Source: JBBQXK01 sp038251625
GTDB taxonomy: Bacteria > Pseudomonadota > Alphaproteobacteria > Rhodobacterales > Rhodobacteraceae
Direction: 5' to 3'
NCBI GenBank assembly: GCA_038251625.1
Contig: JBBSBE010000029.1
Span: 1-34,790, forward strand
Length of the DNA: 34,790 nt
Shown here: one piece after another, positions 1 through 8,140 of the stretch
How positions within the stretch are numbered: the stretch's first letter is position 1
How the letters are laid out: each line of letters begins with the position of its first letter
Program-made: the position numbers and the translations under genes
Notes under the pieces: generated by a model
What the model saw: only the letters and a program-made list of their open reading frames with translations
Databases searched by the model: none
Told to the model about the DNA's origin: nothing

Positions 1-686
1 ACAATCGCCGCTACCTATCGGACATCGGTTTCGAAAACGGAATCGTCCTGCCGAAGGGTTCCTCGAGTTGGTTCGTAGGCAACCGGGTCGTCGTGGACAA
101 CACGCTGCATCTGCACTTCAGCGCGGGTCTCATCGAACGTGCGCTGGCAGCCCTGGGTATTTCACGCGCCGATACTTTCTCGATGGCCGGTCCGTTCCGC
201 GACCCTTTGATGGCGGGATTGGGCGCGTGGCTTGCCAAGTCGCTTGCGGAAGCGAAAGACATGCCGCCGCTCTTTTGGGACACGCTGGCTCATTCATTGG
301 CGATACGTCTGGCAGAACTTGCGCGGCGTACCCGGACGACTCCACCAGGGTCGGGTGGATTGGCGCCTTGGCAGTTGCGCCGTGTTACCGATCGGATGAA
401 CGACATGCTGTCGGGGGCCGTGCGCCTGGAGGAACTGGCCTCTCTCTGTGGTCTGTCGGTTTTTCACTTCGCACGGTCGTTCAAGGTTTCAACAGGGACA
501 CCTCCGCACAGCTATCTGATCAATCTGCGCATGGACCGCGCCAAACGCCTGCTCATTGATACAGATATGCCGATGATTCATGTCGCGCTTTCACTTGGCT
601 ATGATTCGTCACAAAGCTTTGCCCGGGCCTTCCGCCAATCGGTAGGATGCACACCGTCAGAATGGCGTCGCCAACGGCTAGACTAA
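1..686 (+). CDS. AraC-family transcriptional regulator (5' end cut by window)
   Basis: The reading frame is open from the left edge (frame beginning at base 3) to a TAA at 684-686, leaving about 227 residues of a protein whose N-terminus lies outside. The last 100 or so residues have the double helix-turn-helix layout of the AraC/XylS DNA-binding domain: a first helix pair around LEELASLCGLSVFHFARSFK, then the linker helix LRMDRAKRLL, then a second pair around IHVALSLGYDSSQSFARAFR and the typical ending GCTPSEWRR. The visible upstream part would be the effector-binding or dimerisation region, and I cannot name its ligand. An ATG at 93 lies inside the frame but is unlikely to be the start, because the coding frame continues upstream of it. 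The target genes are unknown. Confidence 0.88.
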   Translation, partial: NRRYLSDIGFENGIVLPKGSSSWFVGNRVVVDNTLHLHFSAGLIERALAALGISRADTFSMAGPFRDPLMAGLGAWLAKSLAEAKDMPPLFWDTLAHSLAIRLAELARRTRTTPPGSGGLAPWQLRRVTDRMNDMLSGAVRLEELASLCGLSVFHFARSFKVSTGTPPHSYLINLRMDRAKRLLIDTDMPMIHVALSLGYDSSQSFARAFRQSVGCTPSEWRRQRLD

Positions 687-823
687 CAGGACGGCCATTT
701 CAGCAGCCGCACGATGCCCGCATCCTGCGTCTGCTTCAGAGCAACCATGATCAGATCAAGGTGTTCGCACGATGCAATTGGCAGGACGTGAGGACGCGCA
801 GTTCGGTGGGGAAGTCGATCCAT
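683..823 (-). other. Short antisense ORF or decayed gene remnant (46 codons)
   Basis: A 46-residue minus-strand ORF starts with ATG at 821-823 and ends with TAG at 683-685, overlapping the AraC stop codon tail to tail. The product ends IMVALKQTQDAGIVRLLKWPSC-like (key residues DAGIVRLLKW), which reads more like a real protein end than random translation. A neighbouring minus-strand frame just upstream reads GALIDKWIDFPTELRVLTSC before stopping, as if one gene had been broken by a frameshift. I recognise no family. The whole 687-939 stretch otherwise holds only the dusA leader. Chance is a serious alternative. Confidence 0.2.
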
Positions 824-939
824 TTATCAATCAGAGCACCAGCCATACCATTCTAGCGGGTGGTGCGCAGCTTTTGGGAAGCATAGTATGGCCGGTGGGG
901 CCGCGAAAAAGCAGCCCGAGGACCGTCGGAGACTCAAGA

Positions 940-1932
940 ATGCCAGGCGACGCAGTAATTGCGGCAAAGAGACTTTCCGTCGCGCCCATGATGGACTGGA
1001 CTGACCGCCATTGCCGGTTCTTCCACCGGCAGATGACGCGTCGGGCGCTGCTGTATTCCGAGATGGTCACGGCCCCGGCCGTCATTCATGGCCCGCGCGA
1101 CCGTTTGCTGGGATATTCGGACGCCGAACATCCGGTCGCACTTCAGCTTGGTGGGTCGGTGCCTGTTGAGCTTGCTAAGGCTGTGCGGCTTGCTGGACCC
1201 TATGGTTATGACGAGATCAATTTGAACGTCGGTTGCCCCTCTGACCGGGTCCAATCGGGCTGCTTTGGTGCGGTGCTGATGGAAAGGCCGGCACTGGTGG
1301 CTGAGTGTCTGCGGGCGATGCATGACGAAAGCCCGGTGCCTATAACGGTCAAATGCCGGATCGGGGTGGACGATCAGGACCCGGCGAAGGCCTTGCCCGA
1401 CTTTCTGTCTCATGTCGAAAAAGCCGGGGTCCGGCATGTGATCATTCATGCGCGCAAGGCATGGCTTAAAGGTTTGTCGCCCAAGGAGAACAGGGAAATT
1501 CCGCCGCTCGATTATGCGCTGGCGCTGACCATGAAGCAGGCCTTTCCCGACCTCTCGATCAGCCTTAACGGTGGGATCAAGACGCTGGCTGAGGCGAACG
1601 CGCAGCTTGATGCAGGTTTTGACGGTGTGATGATCGGGCGTGCAGCCTATCACGATCCTGCTTCCACTTTGATCGGGGCAGATGAAGTGTGGGGCGAGGG
1701 TTTTGCCCCATCACCCATCGAAGTGGCTGAGGCGATGCGGCCCTATATAAGAACGCATCTTGCGCAAGGTGGGCGCTTGCACCAGATCACCCGTCACATG
1801 CTGGGCCTTTTCGCGGGCCGGCCAGGCGCAAGACAATGGCGACGCAGCCTGTCGGAGGCGGGGCCAGATGCGGGTCTTGGTGCCTACGATGCCGCGCTTG
1901 CTTCGCTCGAGCAGGTCAGCGCCGCAGCCTGA
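940..1932 (+). CDS. dusA: tRNA-dihydrouridine(20/20a) synthase DusA
   Basis: A 330-residue flavoenzyme that uses NADPH to reduce uridine to dihydrouridine in the tRNA D-loop. The N-terminal LSVAPMMDWTDRHCRFFHRQ (residues 12-31) and NVGCPSDRVQSGCFGAVLM (96-114) are the DusA signatures. Cys99 of the GCP motif matches the catalytic acid of Dus enzymes. Further TIM-barrel FMN-binding segments are ITVKCRIGVDD, HVIIHARKAWLKGL, LNGGI and DGVMIGRAAY. The frame is open upstream to 772, but the ATG at 940 has GGAG about 9 nt before it and gives the usual family length and first strand, so I chose it. It is transcribed alone, with a weak hairpin 12 nt after the stop. Function is known from the family. 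Confidence 0.95.
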   Translation: MPGDAVIAAKRLSVAPMMDWTDRHCRFFHRQMTRRALLYSEMVTAPAVIHGPRDRLLGYSDAEHPVALQLGGSVPVELAKAVRLAGPYGYDEINLNVGCPSDRVQSGCFGAVLMERPALVAECLRAMHDESPVPITVKCRIGVDDQDPAKALPDFLSHVEKAGVRHVIIHARKAWLKGLSPKENREIPPLDYALALTMKQAFPDLSISLNGGIKTLAEANAQLDAGFDGVMIGRAAYHDPASTLIGADEVWGEGFAPSPIEVAEAMRPYIRTHLAQGGRLHQITRHMLGLFAGRPGARQWRRSLSEAGPDAGLGAYDAALASLEQVSAAA

Positions 1933-2355
1933 CCATTTGCTGAAGCCGAAACTTTCGGCATGGCGGCAGCGGCAGACCACGGCCAGGTTCTTTCAGTCGA
2001 AAACGCAACATCGGCCCACATGGCAGCCAGGCAAAACTCTCTCAGCTTCTTGCGGCTGGACGAGACACATCATTCAGAAAGCGCTGATCTGACAGAGATT
2101 GGACAAAGCGGGCCAGCTTAGTGCCGTGACTTCTCTTGGCAAAACCCGCGCATTTGGAAGGGCAGATTGTTCTGCGGCAGGCTGCTCACTCTTGCGCCTC
2201 AAGCGCTGAAGATGAGGGCGACAGACGTGCGGTTGTGGACTGTCAAAGAGATGGCCGCTTGACATCAGGTTCAGGAAGCTGACCTTCTGATGGCCGTTGG
2301 GTAGGCTGTGATTGAGCCACCCGCCGTGAACAAACAAAAAAACAGGGAGCTTTCC
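1933..2355. other. 423-nt spacer between dusA and the ABC operon
   Basis: No convincing gene lies here. A short hairpin at 1945-1959 (GCCGAA, loop ACT, TTCGGC) lacks a T-run, so it is at best a weak terminator for dusA. A 53-codon ORF at 1960-2121 (plus strand, in the dusA frame after its stop) reads as plausible protein around SAHMAARQNSLSFLRLDET but has no obvious ribosome site and no family I recognise. It may be a remnant. A TTGACA box at 2259-2264 touches an imperfect inverted repeat at 2263-2292. This is the likely promoter and operator area of the downstream transporter. Confidence 0.5.
2259..2292 (+). promoter_or_regulatory. Candidate -35 box overlapping an imperfect inverted repeat
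   Basis: TTGACA (2259-2264) matches the sigma-70 -35 consensus exactly. The arms CATCAG-GT (2263-2270) and AC-CTT-CTGATG (2282-2292) form an inverted repeat with a three-base bulge, just after the -35 box and 64 nt before the binding-protein start codon. I see no good -10 hexamer at 16-18 nt, so the promoter call is tentative. The repeat could instead be an operator for a regulator of the transporter. Confidence 0.3.
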
Positions 2356-3960
2356 ATGCAGTTAGATCTTGGCTTGCGTCGTGCCGGGGCAATCGCCCTC
2401 GCAATCCTTCTGACGGGTAGCGCACCCGCCGCACTTTTTGCCGAAACGCCGGCTGATACGCTGGTGCTGTCCGATGCGATCGACGACATCATCACCTTTG
2501 ACCCGCAGGAGAGCTTCGAGATTTCGACAGGCGATCCACTGCACAACATTTATGAGGGTCTTTACGCGATCGACGTGACGCAAGGTGACGGCAAACTGGT
2601 GCCGGTACTTGCGGAAAGCGCTACGGTCTCGGAGGACGGGCTGACCCACACGTTCAAGATGAAGTCGGGCGTCACCTTTGCGTCGGGCAATCCCGTGCGG
2701 GCCGAGGATGCCGCATTCTCGCTGATCCGCGGCGTCAAACTGAACAAGAACCCCTCGTTCATCCTCACCCAGTTCGGCTTTACGCCTGAAAATGTGGAAG
2801 AAAAGATCAAGGCGGATGGCGACACCCTGACGATGGTGACCGACAAACCCTATGCGCCCTCCTTCATCTACAACTGCCTGACCGCCACGATCGGCGGCAT
2901 CGTGGACAAGGAAACCGTCATGGCCAACGAGGTCAATGGCGATATGGGCAACGAGTGGCTGCGCGCCAATTCCGCAGGGTCCGGCCCCTACGTTCTGAAA
3001 TCCTGGAAGCCGAAGGAAAGCTATCTGCTTGAGGCCCGTTCGGGCAGCCTCGCCGGCGAACCGATCCTCAAGCGTATCTTCATGCGGCATATCCCGGAAG
3101 GGGCGACGAACCGCCTGCTTCTGGAAAAGGGTGACATCGACATCAGCCGCGAGATGGGGCCGACCGACATGGCCGGCGTCGAAGGCAATGCCGACATCCG
3201 CATCCAGAACGACACGGGAGGCCAGCTTTACTATCTGGGCATCAACCAGAAGGTAGAGGCGTTCAAAAACCCCAAGGTACTGGACGCCATGCGCTGGGCG
3301 ATCGACTATGATGGTCTGACCGCAACGCTGCTCAAAGGCCAGTGGGTGGTGCACCAGAACTTCCTGCCCAAAGGTTATCTGGGTGCGGTAAACGACAATC
3401 CCTACAAGCTCGACATCGACAAGGCCAAGGCGCTTCTGGCCGAGGCGGGGGTGACGGATCTGTCCACCTCCATCGTCGTGCGCAATGTGCAAGAGCGGAT
3501 GGATATCGCGCAGTCGATCCAAAACACGTTCGGTCAGGCAGGGATCAAGGTTGAGCTGAAGGTAGGTGATGGTGCCGAAGGCCTTGGCATCTACCGTGCC
3601 CGTCAGCATGAGATCACGCTGCAGACATGGGGGCCGGATTACCCTGACCCGAACACCAACGCCTCAACCTTCGCCGAGAATGCAGACAATTCGGACGAGG
3701 CAAAGCTGACCGGATACCTTGCGTGGCGCAACGCCTATGATCCGGGCGAACTGATGGGGATGAGCCAGGCTGCCGTGATCGAGAAAGACGGTGAAAAGCG
3801 GGCCGCGATCTATGAGGAGATGCAGAAAAAATTCCGCGAGACCGCTTCGATGATCGTGATGTTCCAGCAGGCAGAACAGACGGCGCTTCGGTCCAACGTC
3901 AAGGACTTCTACACCGGGGGTGCCACCGGCAACGTGGCCTACTGGCTGATCTCCAAGTAA
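2356..3960 (+). CDS. ABC transporter periplasmic substrate-binding protein, family 5
   Basis: A 534-residue extracytoplasmic solute-binding protein of the peptide/opine/nickel type (SBP family 5), the capture component of the importer encoded directly downstream. The start at 2356 has AGGGAG six bases upstream and gives a clean signal peptide: Lys-free basic tip, hydrophobic stretch AIALAILLTGSAPAALFA, then cleavage before ETPAD near residue 30. Family features are DPQESFEISTGDPLHNIYEGL near the mature N-terminus, SGPYVLKSWKP in the middle, and QTWGPDYPDPNTNASTF in the C-terminal lobe. The open frame begins at a GTG at 2308, but that adds residues before the signal peptide. The substrate cannot be told from sequence. 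Peptides are the default, and nickel or glutathione-like ligands are alternatives. Confidence 0.9.
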   Translation: MQLDLGLRRAGAIALAILLTGSAPAALFAETPADTLVLSDAIDDIITFDPQESFEISTGDPLHNIYEGLYAIDVTQGDGKLVPVLAESATVSEDGLTHTFKMKSGVTFASGNPVRAEDAAFSLIRGVKLNKNPSFILTQFGFTPENVEEKIKADGDTLTMVTDKPYAPSFIYNCLTATIGGIVDKETVMANEVNGDMGNEWLRANSAGSGPYVLKSWKPKESYLLEARSGSLAGEPILKRIFMRHIPEGATNRLLLEKGDIDISREMGPTDMAGVEGNADIRIQNDTGGQLYYLGINQKVEAFKNPKVLDAMRWAIDYDGLTATLLKGQWVVHQNFLPKGYLGAVNDNPYKLDIDKAKALLAEAGVTDLSTSIVVRNVQERMDIAQSIQNTFGQAGIKVELKVGDGAEGLGIYRARQHEITLQTWGPDYPDPNTNASTFAENADNSDEAKLTGYLAWRNAYDPGELMGMSQAAVIEKDGEKRAAIYEEMQKKFRETASMIVMFQQAEQTALRSNVKDFYTGGATGNVAYWLISK

Positions 3961-3970
3961 GCACGGCTTT

Positions 3971-3995
3971 GGCGGGGCGCCACTGGTGCTCCGCC
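3971..3995 (+). promoter_or_regulatory. Intercistronic stem-loop between binding-protein and permease genes
   Basis: Arms GGCGGGGCGC (3971-3980) and GTGCTCCGCC (3986-3995) pair over ten positions with two G-T wobbles and a five-base loop CACTG. There is no T-run, so it is not a classic terminator. Such hairpins after binding-protein genes often protect the upstream message from 3' exonucleases and so raise the binding protein above the membrane subunits. That role is inference here. Confidence 0.5.
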
Positions 3996-4008
3996 TTCGC
4001 CTGACCCC

Positions 4009-5070
4009 ATGACAGATACCTCGGCCCCACCGACCAGATCGCGCCTGACAGGCTTTGTGCGCCAGTCCGGAAGCACAGTTGTGAACCTCTCCATCACGTT
4101 GCTGGGGCTGATGCTGGTGACGTTTATCATCGCGCGCGTCGTGCCCATCGACCCGGTGCTGACCATCGTCGGCGAACGCGCGACCACCGCGCAGTACGAC
4201 GCGGCGCGGGCCGAGCTTGGCTTGGATGAACCTTTGTGGAAGCAGTTCGGCATCTATGTCTGGAACGCGATGCAGGGTGATCTGGGCAATTCGATCAAGT
4301 CCAAGGCCCCCGTCGCGCAAGAGATCGCGCGCTACTTCCCCGCCACGCTGGAGCTTGCAACACTCGCCACGATCATCGGTGTGATCGTGGGCGTACCGGC
4401 GGGCGTTCTGGCGGCGACGCGCCCCGGCACTCTGTCTGACCAGATCGTGCGTATCGTGGGCCTCATGGGCTATTCCATGCCTGTCTTTTGGCTCGGACTG
4501 ATCGGTCTTCTGGTCTTTTACGGCAACCTCGGCTGGGTCGGCGGGCCGGGCCGGTTGGATGCCACGTTCGACATGATGTACGAGTTCGACGTCGTACCCT
4601 ACACCGGCATGATCCTGATCGACACGGCACTGAATGGCAAATGGGATATTTTTGTCAACGCGCTCAGCCACATCGTGCTGCCTGCAACGCTTCTGGGCTA
4701 CACCTCGATGGCCTATATCAGCCGTATGACGCGCAGCTTCATGATGAACGAGTTGGGGCAGGAATACATCACGACCGCCCGCGTCAAGGGCATGCCCGAA
4801 CGCCGGGTGATCTGGGTGCATGCGATGCGCAATGTGCTTGTGCCGCTGATCACCGTGATAGCGCTGTCTTACGCCTATCTCCTTGAAGGCGCGGTGCTGA
4901 CCGAAACGATCTTTGCCTGGCCGGGGCTTGGCCGGTACATCACGGATGCCCTATTCTCGAATGACATGCCCGCCGTTCTGGGTGGCACCATAGTGGTGGG
5001 TGTGGCCTTCGTGTCGCTCAACATGCTGTCCGATCTGCTCTACCGCCTTGTCGATCCGAGGGCGCGCTGA
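4009..5070 (+). CDS. ABC transporter permease, DppB/OppB/NikB-like
   Basis: A 353-residue inner-membrane permease. The first membrane helix (VNLSITLLGLMLVTFIIARV, about residues 24-43) is followed by the family's periplasmic segment with LGLDEPLWKQFGIYVWN and GDLGNSI, then further hydrophobic helices. The cytoplasmic coupling loop EYITTARVKGMPERRVIWVH has the EAA-type A...G signature that docks on the ATPase. The protein ends SDLLYRLVDPRAR, the typical DppB ending. I see no clear Shine-Dalgarno sequence before the ATG at 4009. The gene may rely on coupling or on the stem-loop leader. It overlaps the next gene by one base (TGATG), so they are translationally coupled. Confidence 0.92.
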   Translation: MTDTSAPPTRSRLTGFVRQSGSTVVNLSITLLGLMLVTFIIARVVPIDPVLTIVGERATTAQYDAARAELGLDEPLWKQFGIYVWNAMQGDLGNSIKSKAPVAQEIARYFPATLELATLATIIGVIVGVPAGVLAATRPGTLSDQIVRIVGLMGYSMPVFWLGLIGLLVFYGNLGWVGGPGRLDATFDMMYEFDVVPYTGMILIDTALNGKWDIFVNALSHIVLPATLLGYTSMAYISRMTRSFMMNELGQEYITTARVKGMPERRVIWVHAMRNVLVPLITVIALSYAYLLEGAVLTETIFAWPGLGRYITDALFSNDMPAVLGGTIVVGVAFVSLNMLSDLLYRLVDPRAR

Positions 5071-5975
5071 TGACAGGAACGATGGCATGGCTGCGTGATC
5101 CAAACCCCGCCTCGCGCCTGCAGGCGCGGATGGGGCAGGGGTATCTGTCGTGGCTGCGGATGCGACGCAATCCGCTGGCGATGACCGGCCTTGTGATCGT
5201 GGTGACGCTTCTCGTCATGGCCGCCCTTGCGCCGTTGATCGCAACGCATGATCCGCTTGCCCAGGACCTCGGTCGCCGCCTTCTGCCCCCCCTGACGCCC
5301 GGCAACTGGCTTGGCACTGACGATTTCGGCCGCGATCTGTGGAGCCGGATCGTTTATGGCAGCCGGATCACGCTTTACATCGTGACCCTCGTTGCGGTCA
5401 CCGCCCCGGTGATCGGGCTGATCGTGGGCACAGTCGCAGGTTACTTTGGCGGCATCACAGATCAGGTTCTGATGCGGATCACAGATATTTTCCTCGCCTT
5501 CCCGCGCTTGATCCTTGCCCTGGCGCTGGTCGCCGTGCTGGGCCCGGGGATCGAGAATGCCGTGCTCGCCATCGCTCTGACTGCCTGGCCACCGTATGCC
5601 CGGGTGGCGCGGGCGGAAACGCTGACTGTGCGCTCATCCGATTATATCGCAGCCGTCCGGTTGCAGGGCGCGGGGCCTGTGCGGATCATTCTGGGGCATG
5701 TGATGCCGATGTGCCTGCCTTCGGTCATCATCCGTGTGACGCTGGATATGGCTGGGGTGATCCTGATCGCAGCGGGCCTTGGCTTTCTCGGCCTCGGCGT
5801 GCAACCGCCGCAGCCCGAATGGGGCCTGATGATTTCGTCCGGGCGGCGGTATCTGTTTGAGCAATGGTGGGTCTGTACCATTCCCGGCCTCGCGATCTTT
5901 GTCGTCAGCCTCGGCTTCAACCTGTTGGGCGATGGGTTGCGCGATGTGCTTGACCCGCGGGGATCGGGCAAATGA
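5070..5975 (+). CDS. ABC transporter permease, DppC/OppC/NikC-like
   Basis: The 301-residue second permease of the importer. An N-terminal cytoplasmic segment (LSWLRMRRNPLAMTGL) leads into the first helix, as in OppC N-terminal domains. The family motif LGTDDFGRDLWSRIVYGSRI lies near residues 77-96, and the EAA-like coupling loop is DYIAAVRLQGAGPVRIILGH. The end NLLGDGLRDVLDPRGSGK is the standard DppC terminus. It overlaps the first permease by one base and the first ATPase by four (ATGA). It should form a heterodimeric channel with the preceding product. Confidence 0.93.
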   Translation: MTGTMAWLRDPNPASRLQARMGQGYLSWLRMRRNPLAMTGLVIVVTLLVMAALAPLIATHDPLAQDLGRRLLPPLTPGNWLGTDDFGRDLWSRIVYGSRITLYIVTLVAVTAPVIGLIVGTVAGYFGGITDQVLMRITDIFLAFPRLILALALVAVLGPGIENAVLAIALTAWPPYARVARAETLTVRSSDYIAAVRLQGAGPVRIILGHVMPMCLPSVIIRVTLDMAGVILIAAGLGFLGLGVQPPQPEWGLMISSGRRYLFEQWWVCTIPGLAIFVVSLGFNLLGDGLRDVLDPRGSGK

Positions 5976-6802
5976 CGCTCTTGTCAGTCAAGAACCTTCG
6001 CGTGACGTTCGATACCGAAGGCGGGCTGGTTGAGGCCGTGCGAGGTGTGTCGTTCAGCCTTGGGCGCGAGCGTCTGGGGATCGTTGGCGAAAGCGGTTCG
6101 GGCAAGACGATGACGGGCCGATCCATCCTGCGGCTGATCCGGCCGCCGGGCAGGATCGAGGCCGACGAAATGGTGTTTGATGGCCAGGACCTGATGAAGA
6201 TGGCGGAGCCGCAGATGCGCGCGTTGCGTGGCAATCGGATCGCCATGGTAATGCAGGATCCCAAGTATTCGCTGAACCCGGTGATGCGGATCGGCGCGCA
6301 ACTGACCGAGGGCCTTCGCCAGCGCGACCGGCTGTCTGCGCGCGATGCCACAGAAAAGGCGATCGCTTCGCTGGAAGCCGTTCAGATCCGCGAACCCGCC
6401 CGTGTGATGCAGGCCTATCCGCATGAATTGTCCGGCGGCATGGGCCAGCGCGTAATGATCGCCATGATGCTGATCCCGAACCCCGATCTTCTGATCGCTG
6501 ACGAACCGACCAGTGCGCTGGATGTAACGGTGCAGGCAGAGGTGCTGTCGATCCTTGATGACCTTGTGCGCCGCAGGGGGATGGGCCTTATTTTCATCAG
6601 CCATGACCTGCGGCTGGTGGCACGGTTCTGTGACCGGGTGCTGGTGATGTACAAAGGGCGCGTGGTGGAGGAGATCGCCGCAGACGCGCTGTTGAGGGCG
6701 AAGCACCCCTACACGCAGGGCCTTTTGAATTGCCTGCCACGGATTGGCGGCGACCGTGGGCCGCTACCTGCGCTTGATCGCGACGCGAGTTGGGCAAGCT
6801 GA
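5972..6802 (+). CDS. ABC transporter ATP-binding protein, DppD/NikD-like (short)
   Basis: A 276-residue cytoplasmic ATPase. The Walker A motif is GESGSGKT near residue 38, the Q-loop is in MVMQDPKYSLNPVMRIG, the signature is LSGGMGQR, and Walker B is DLLIADEPTSALD followed by the switch His in FISHDLRLV. Oligopeptide DppD/OppD proteins normally run about 320-330 residues and end with a Cys-containing tail. This protein stops soon after LLNCLPRIGGDRGPLPALD, so that tail is missing. The length is nearer to NikD. The ATG overlaps the permease stop by four bases and the gene overlaps the second ATPase by one. Confidence 0.92.
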   Translation: MTLLSVKNLRVTFDTEGGLVEAVRGVSFSLGRERLGIVGESGSGKTMTGRSILRLIRPPGRIEADEMVFDGQDLMKMAEPQMRALRGNRIAMVMQDPKYSLNPVMRIGAQLTEGLRQRDRLSARDATEKAIASLEAVQIREPARVMQAYPHELSGGMGQRVMIAMMLIPNPDLLIADEPTSALDVTVQAEVLSILDDLVRRRGMGLIFISHDLRLVARFCDRVLVMYKGRVVEEIAADALLRAKHPYTQGLLNCLPRIGGDRGPLPALDRDASWAS

Positions 6803-7557
6803 TGTTGATCGAAGTCGACAATCTGTCCGTCACATTTACCGCAAATGGCCAAAATGTTCGCGCGGTGGAAGGGGTGACCCTCGCGGTGGCTGAAAAGGAA
6901 AGCTACGGGCTGGTTGGGGAAAGCGGCTCGGGCAAATCCACCATCTTGCGCGCGATCTGCGGTCTTGCGCCGATCAGCGGCGGTGCGATCCGGATCGGTG
7001 GCGATGCGCTGACAGGTCGCCGTGCCAGGGGCTTCAGCCGCCGGGTGCAGATGGTGTTTCAGGACCCCTATGCCTCGCTCCACCCGCGTCACACGCTGGA
7101 TCGGACGCTGTCAGAGCCACTTGCAATCCACGGCCTTGGCGGGGCGGACAAGCGGGTGCCACAGGCTTTGGAAGATGTGGGTCTGCCCGCAAGTTTTCGC
7201 TTCCGCTATCCACATCAGCTATCTGGCGGGCAGCGGCAGCGGGTTGCGATCGCGCGCGCCCTGATGCTGGAGCCCGAGATCCTGCTTCTGGATGAGCCGA
7301 CCTCGGCGCTGGACGCCAGCGTGCAGGCGGAAACCCTGAACCTGCTGGCGCGTCTTCGGTCGGAGCGGGGGCTGACCTTCCTGATGGTCAGCCACGATCT
7401 GGCGGTCATCGACCATATGTGTGACCGCGTCTTGGTGATGCAGCATGGCCGCGCGGTCGAGGAAGTCTCGCGCGACGATCTGGCGGGCGCCCGCATGCGC
7501 ACCGCCTATGCCCGTGCCCTTTTCGACGCCAGCGCCGACCGCATGCTGGAAGGCTAG
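6802..7557 (+). CDS. ABC transporter ATP-binding protein, DppF/NikE-like (short)
   Basis: The 251-residue partner ATPase. Walker A is GESGSGKST, the Q-loop region is MVFQDPYASLHPRHTLD, the signature is LSGGQRQR, Walker B is ILLLDEPTSALD and the switch His is in SHDLAVIDH. I chose the ATG at 6802, which shares one base with the previous stop (TGATG). A TTG at 6790 is also in frame but would only add four residues inside the upstream gene. Like its partner it lacks the C-terminal extension of oligopeptide ATPases. It completes a full importer: one binding protein, two permeases, two ATPases. Confidence 0.92.
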   Translation: MLIEVDNLSVTFTANGQNVRAVEGVTLAVAEKESYGLVGESGSGKSTILRAICGLAPISGGAIRIGGDALTGRRARGFSRRVQMVFQDPYASLHPRHTLDRTLSEPLAIHGLGGADKRVPQALEDVGLPASFRFRYPHQLSGGQRQRVAIARALMLEPEILLLDEPTSALDASVQAETLNLLARLRSERGLTFLMVSHDLAVIDHMCDRVLVMQHGRAVEEVSRDDLAGARMRTAYARALFDASADRMLEG

Positions 7558-7608
7558 GCCGGTGCCCTGGCCACGCGCCGCGCTTCAAGAGGTTGATAAC
7601 CCGGTGTA

Positions 7609-8085
7609 TTAGCCGCCTGTCAGGCGTGTTGCGCGCAGCATGAACACGCCAAATCCGGTCAGAGTGATCCGGTCCGCCCCATCGAAAGCCACGTCGCTGA
7701 CCCGCTCGACCGCACGGATCATCGCGGCCTCGAACGTCATGATCTCGGGCTCGCATGCCATCCGCGTGATCCGTGCGCCGTCGAAGGCCAGCTTTCCTCC
7801 GTCCTCGTACGTCGCAGGTGCGCCGAAATTGTTGCAGCCGGCAAATCCCGCGACCTGATCGGGCGAAAACACCAGCGTCGGCGCAATACCGTCCGGGATG
7901 ACCGCATCAGCCACCTCGGTCACCGCCCATGTTCCCGCCAGACGCGCTGAGGTATCTTCGGCCGTCATTTCAGTTCCCTCGCTGCTTGCCTGCAGTGGCT
8001 CGGGCCCCATTGCCCGTGATCCTTGCACCGCCGACACCAACGCCAGCCCGGCGCAGACAGCCAAAGCCCACCCGTGTCGTGCCAT
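7609..8085 (-). CDS. Exported META-domain protein (HslJ-like)
   Basis: A 158-residue protein. The ATG at 8083-8085 follows a purine-rich AAAGGTAGG site. The frame is open a further nine codons upstream, but those lack a ribosome site and would precede the signal peptide. Residues 1-25 (MARHGWALAVCAGLALVSAV then GSRA) are a signal peptide, with likely cleavage at SRA. There is no clear lipobox. The mature part holds one META domain: LAGTWAVTEV, APTLVFSPDQVAGFAGCNNF, then ITRMACEPEIM and a closing beta strand. The GCNNF core is the hallmark of META/HslJ domains, whose biochemical role is poorly known. The gene is divergent from the giant gene and the two share a 149-bp promoter region. Confidence 0.88.
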   Translation of the reverse strand: MARHGWALAVCAGLALVSAVQGSRAMGPEPLQASSEGTEMTAEDTSARLAGTWAVTEVADAVIPDGIAPTLVFSPDQVAGFAGCNNFGAPATYEDGGKLAFDGARITRMACEPEIMTFEAAMIRAVERVSDVAFDGADRITLTGFGVFMLRATRLTGG

Positions 8086-8140
8086 CGGACCTACCTTTTC
8101 ATGCCGTCTCACAACAGTGCGGGGCAGACGAGTACGCCGT

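Noticed and set aside
2074..2337. 87-codon minus-strand ORF in the dusA-ABC spacer
   Set aside because: No ribosome site and no recognisable protein features. It starts inside the presumed promoter region of the importer.
2362..3609. 415-codon minus-strand open frame opposite the binding-protein gene
   Set aside because: Shadow of a clear SBP family 5 gene. His/Arg/Asp-rich composition without motifs.
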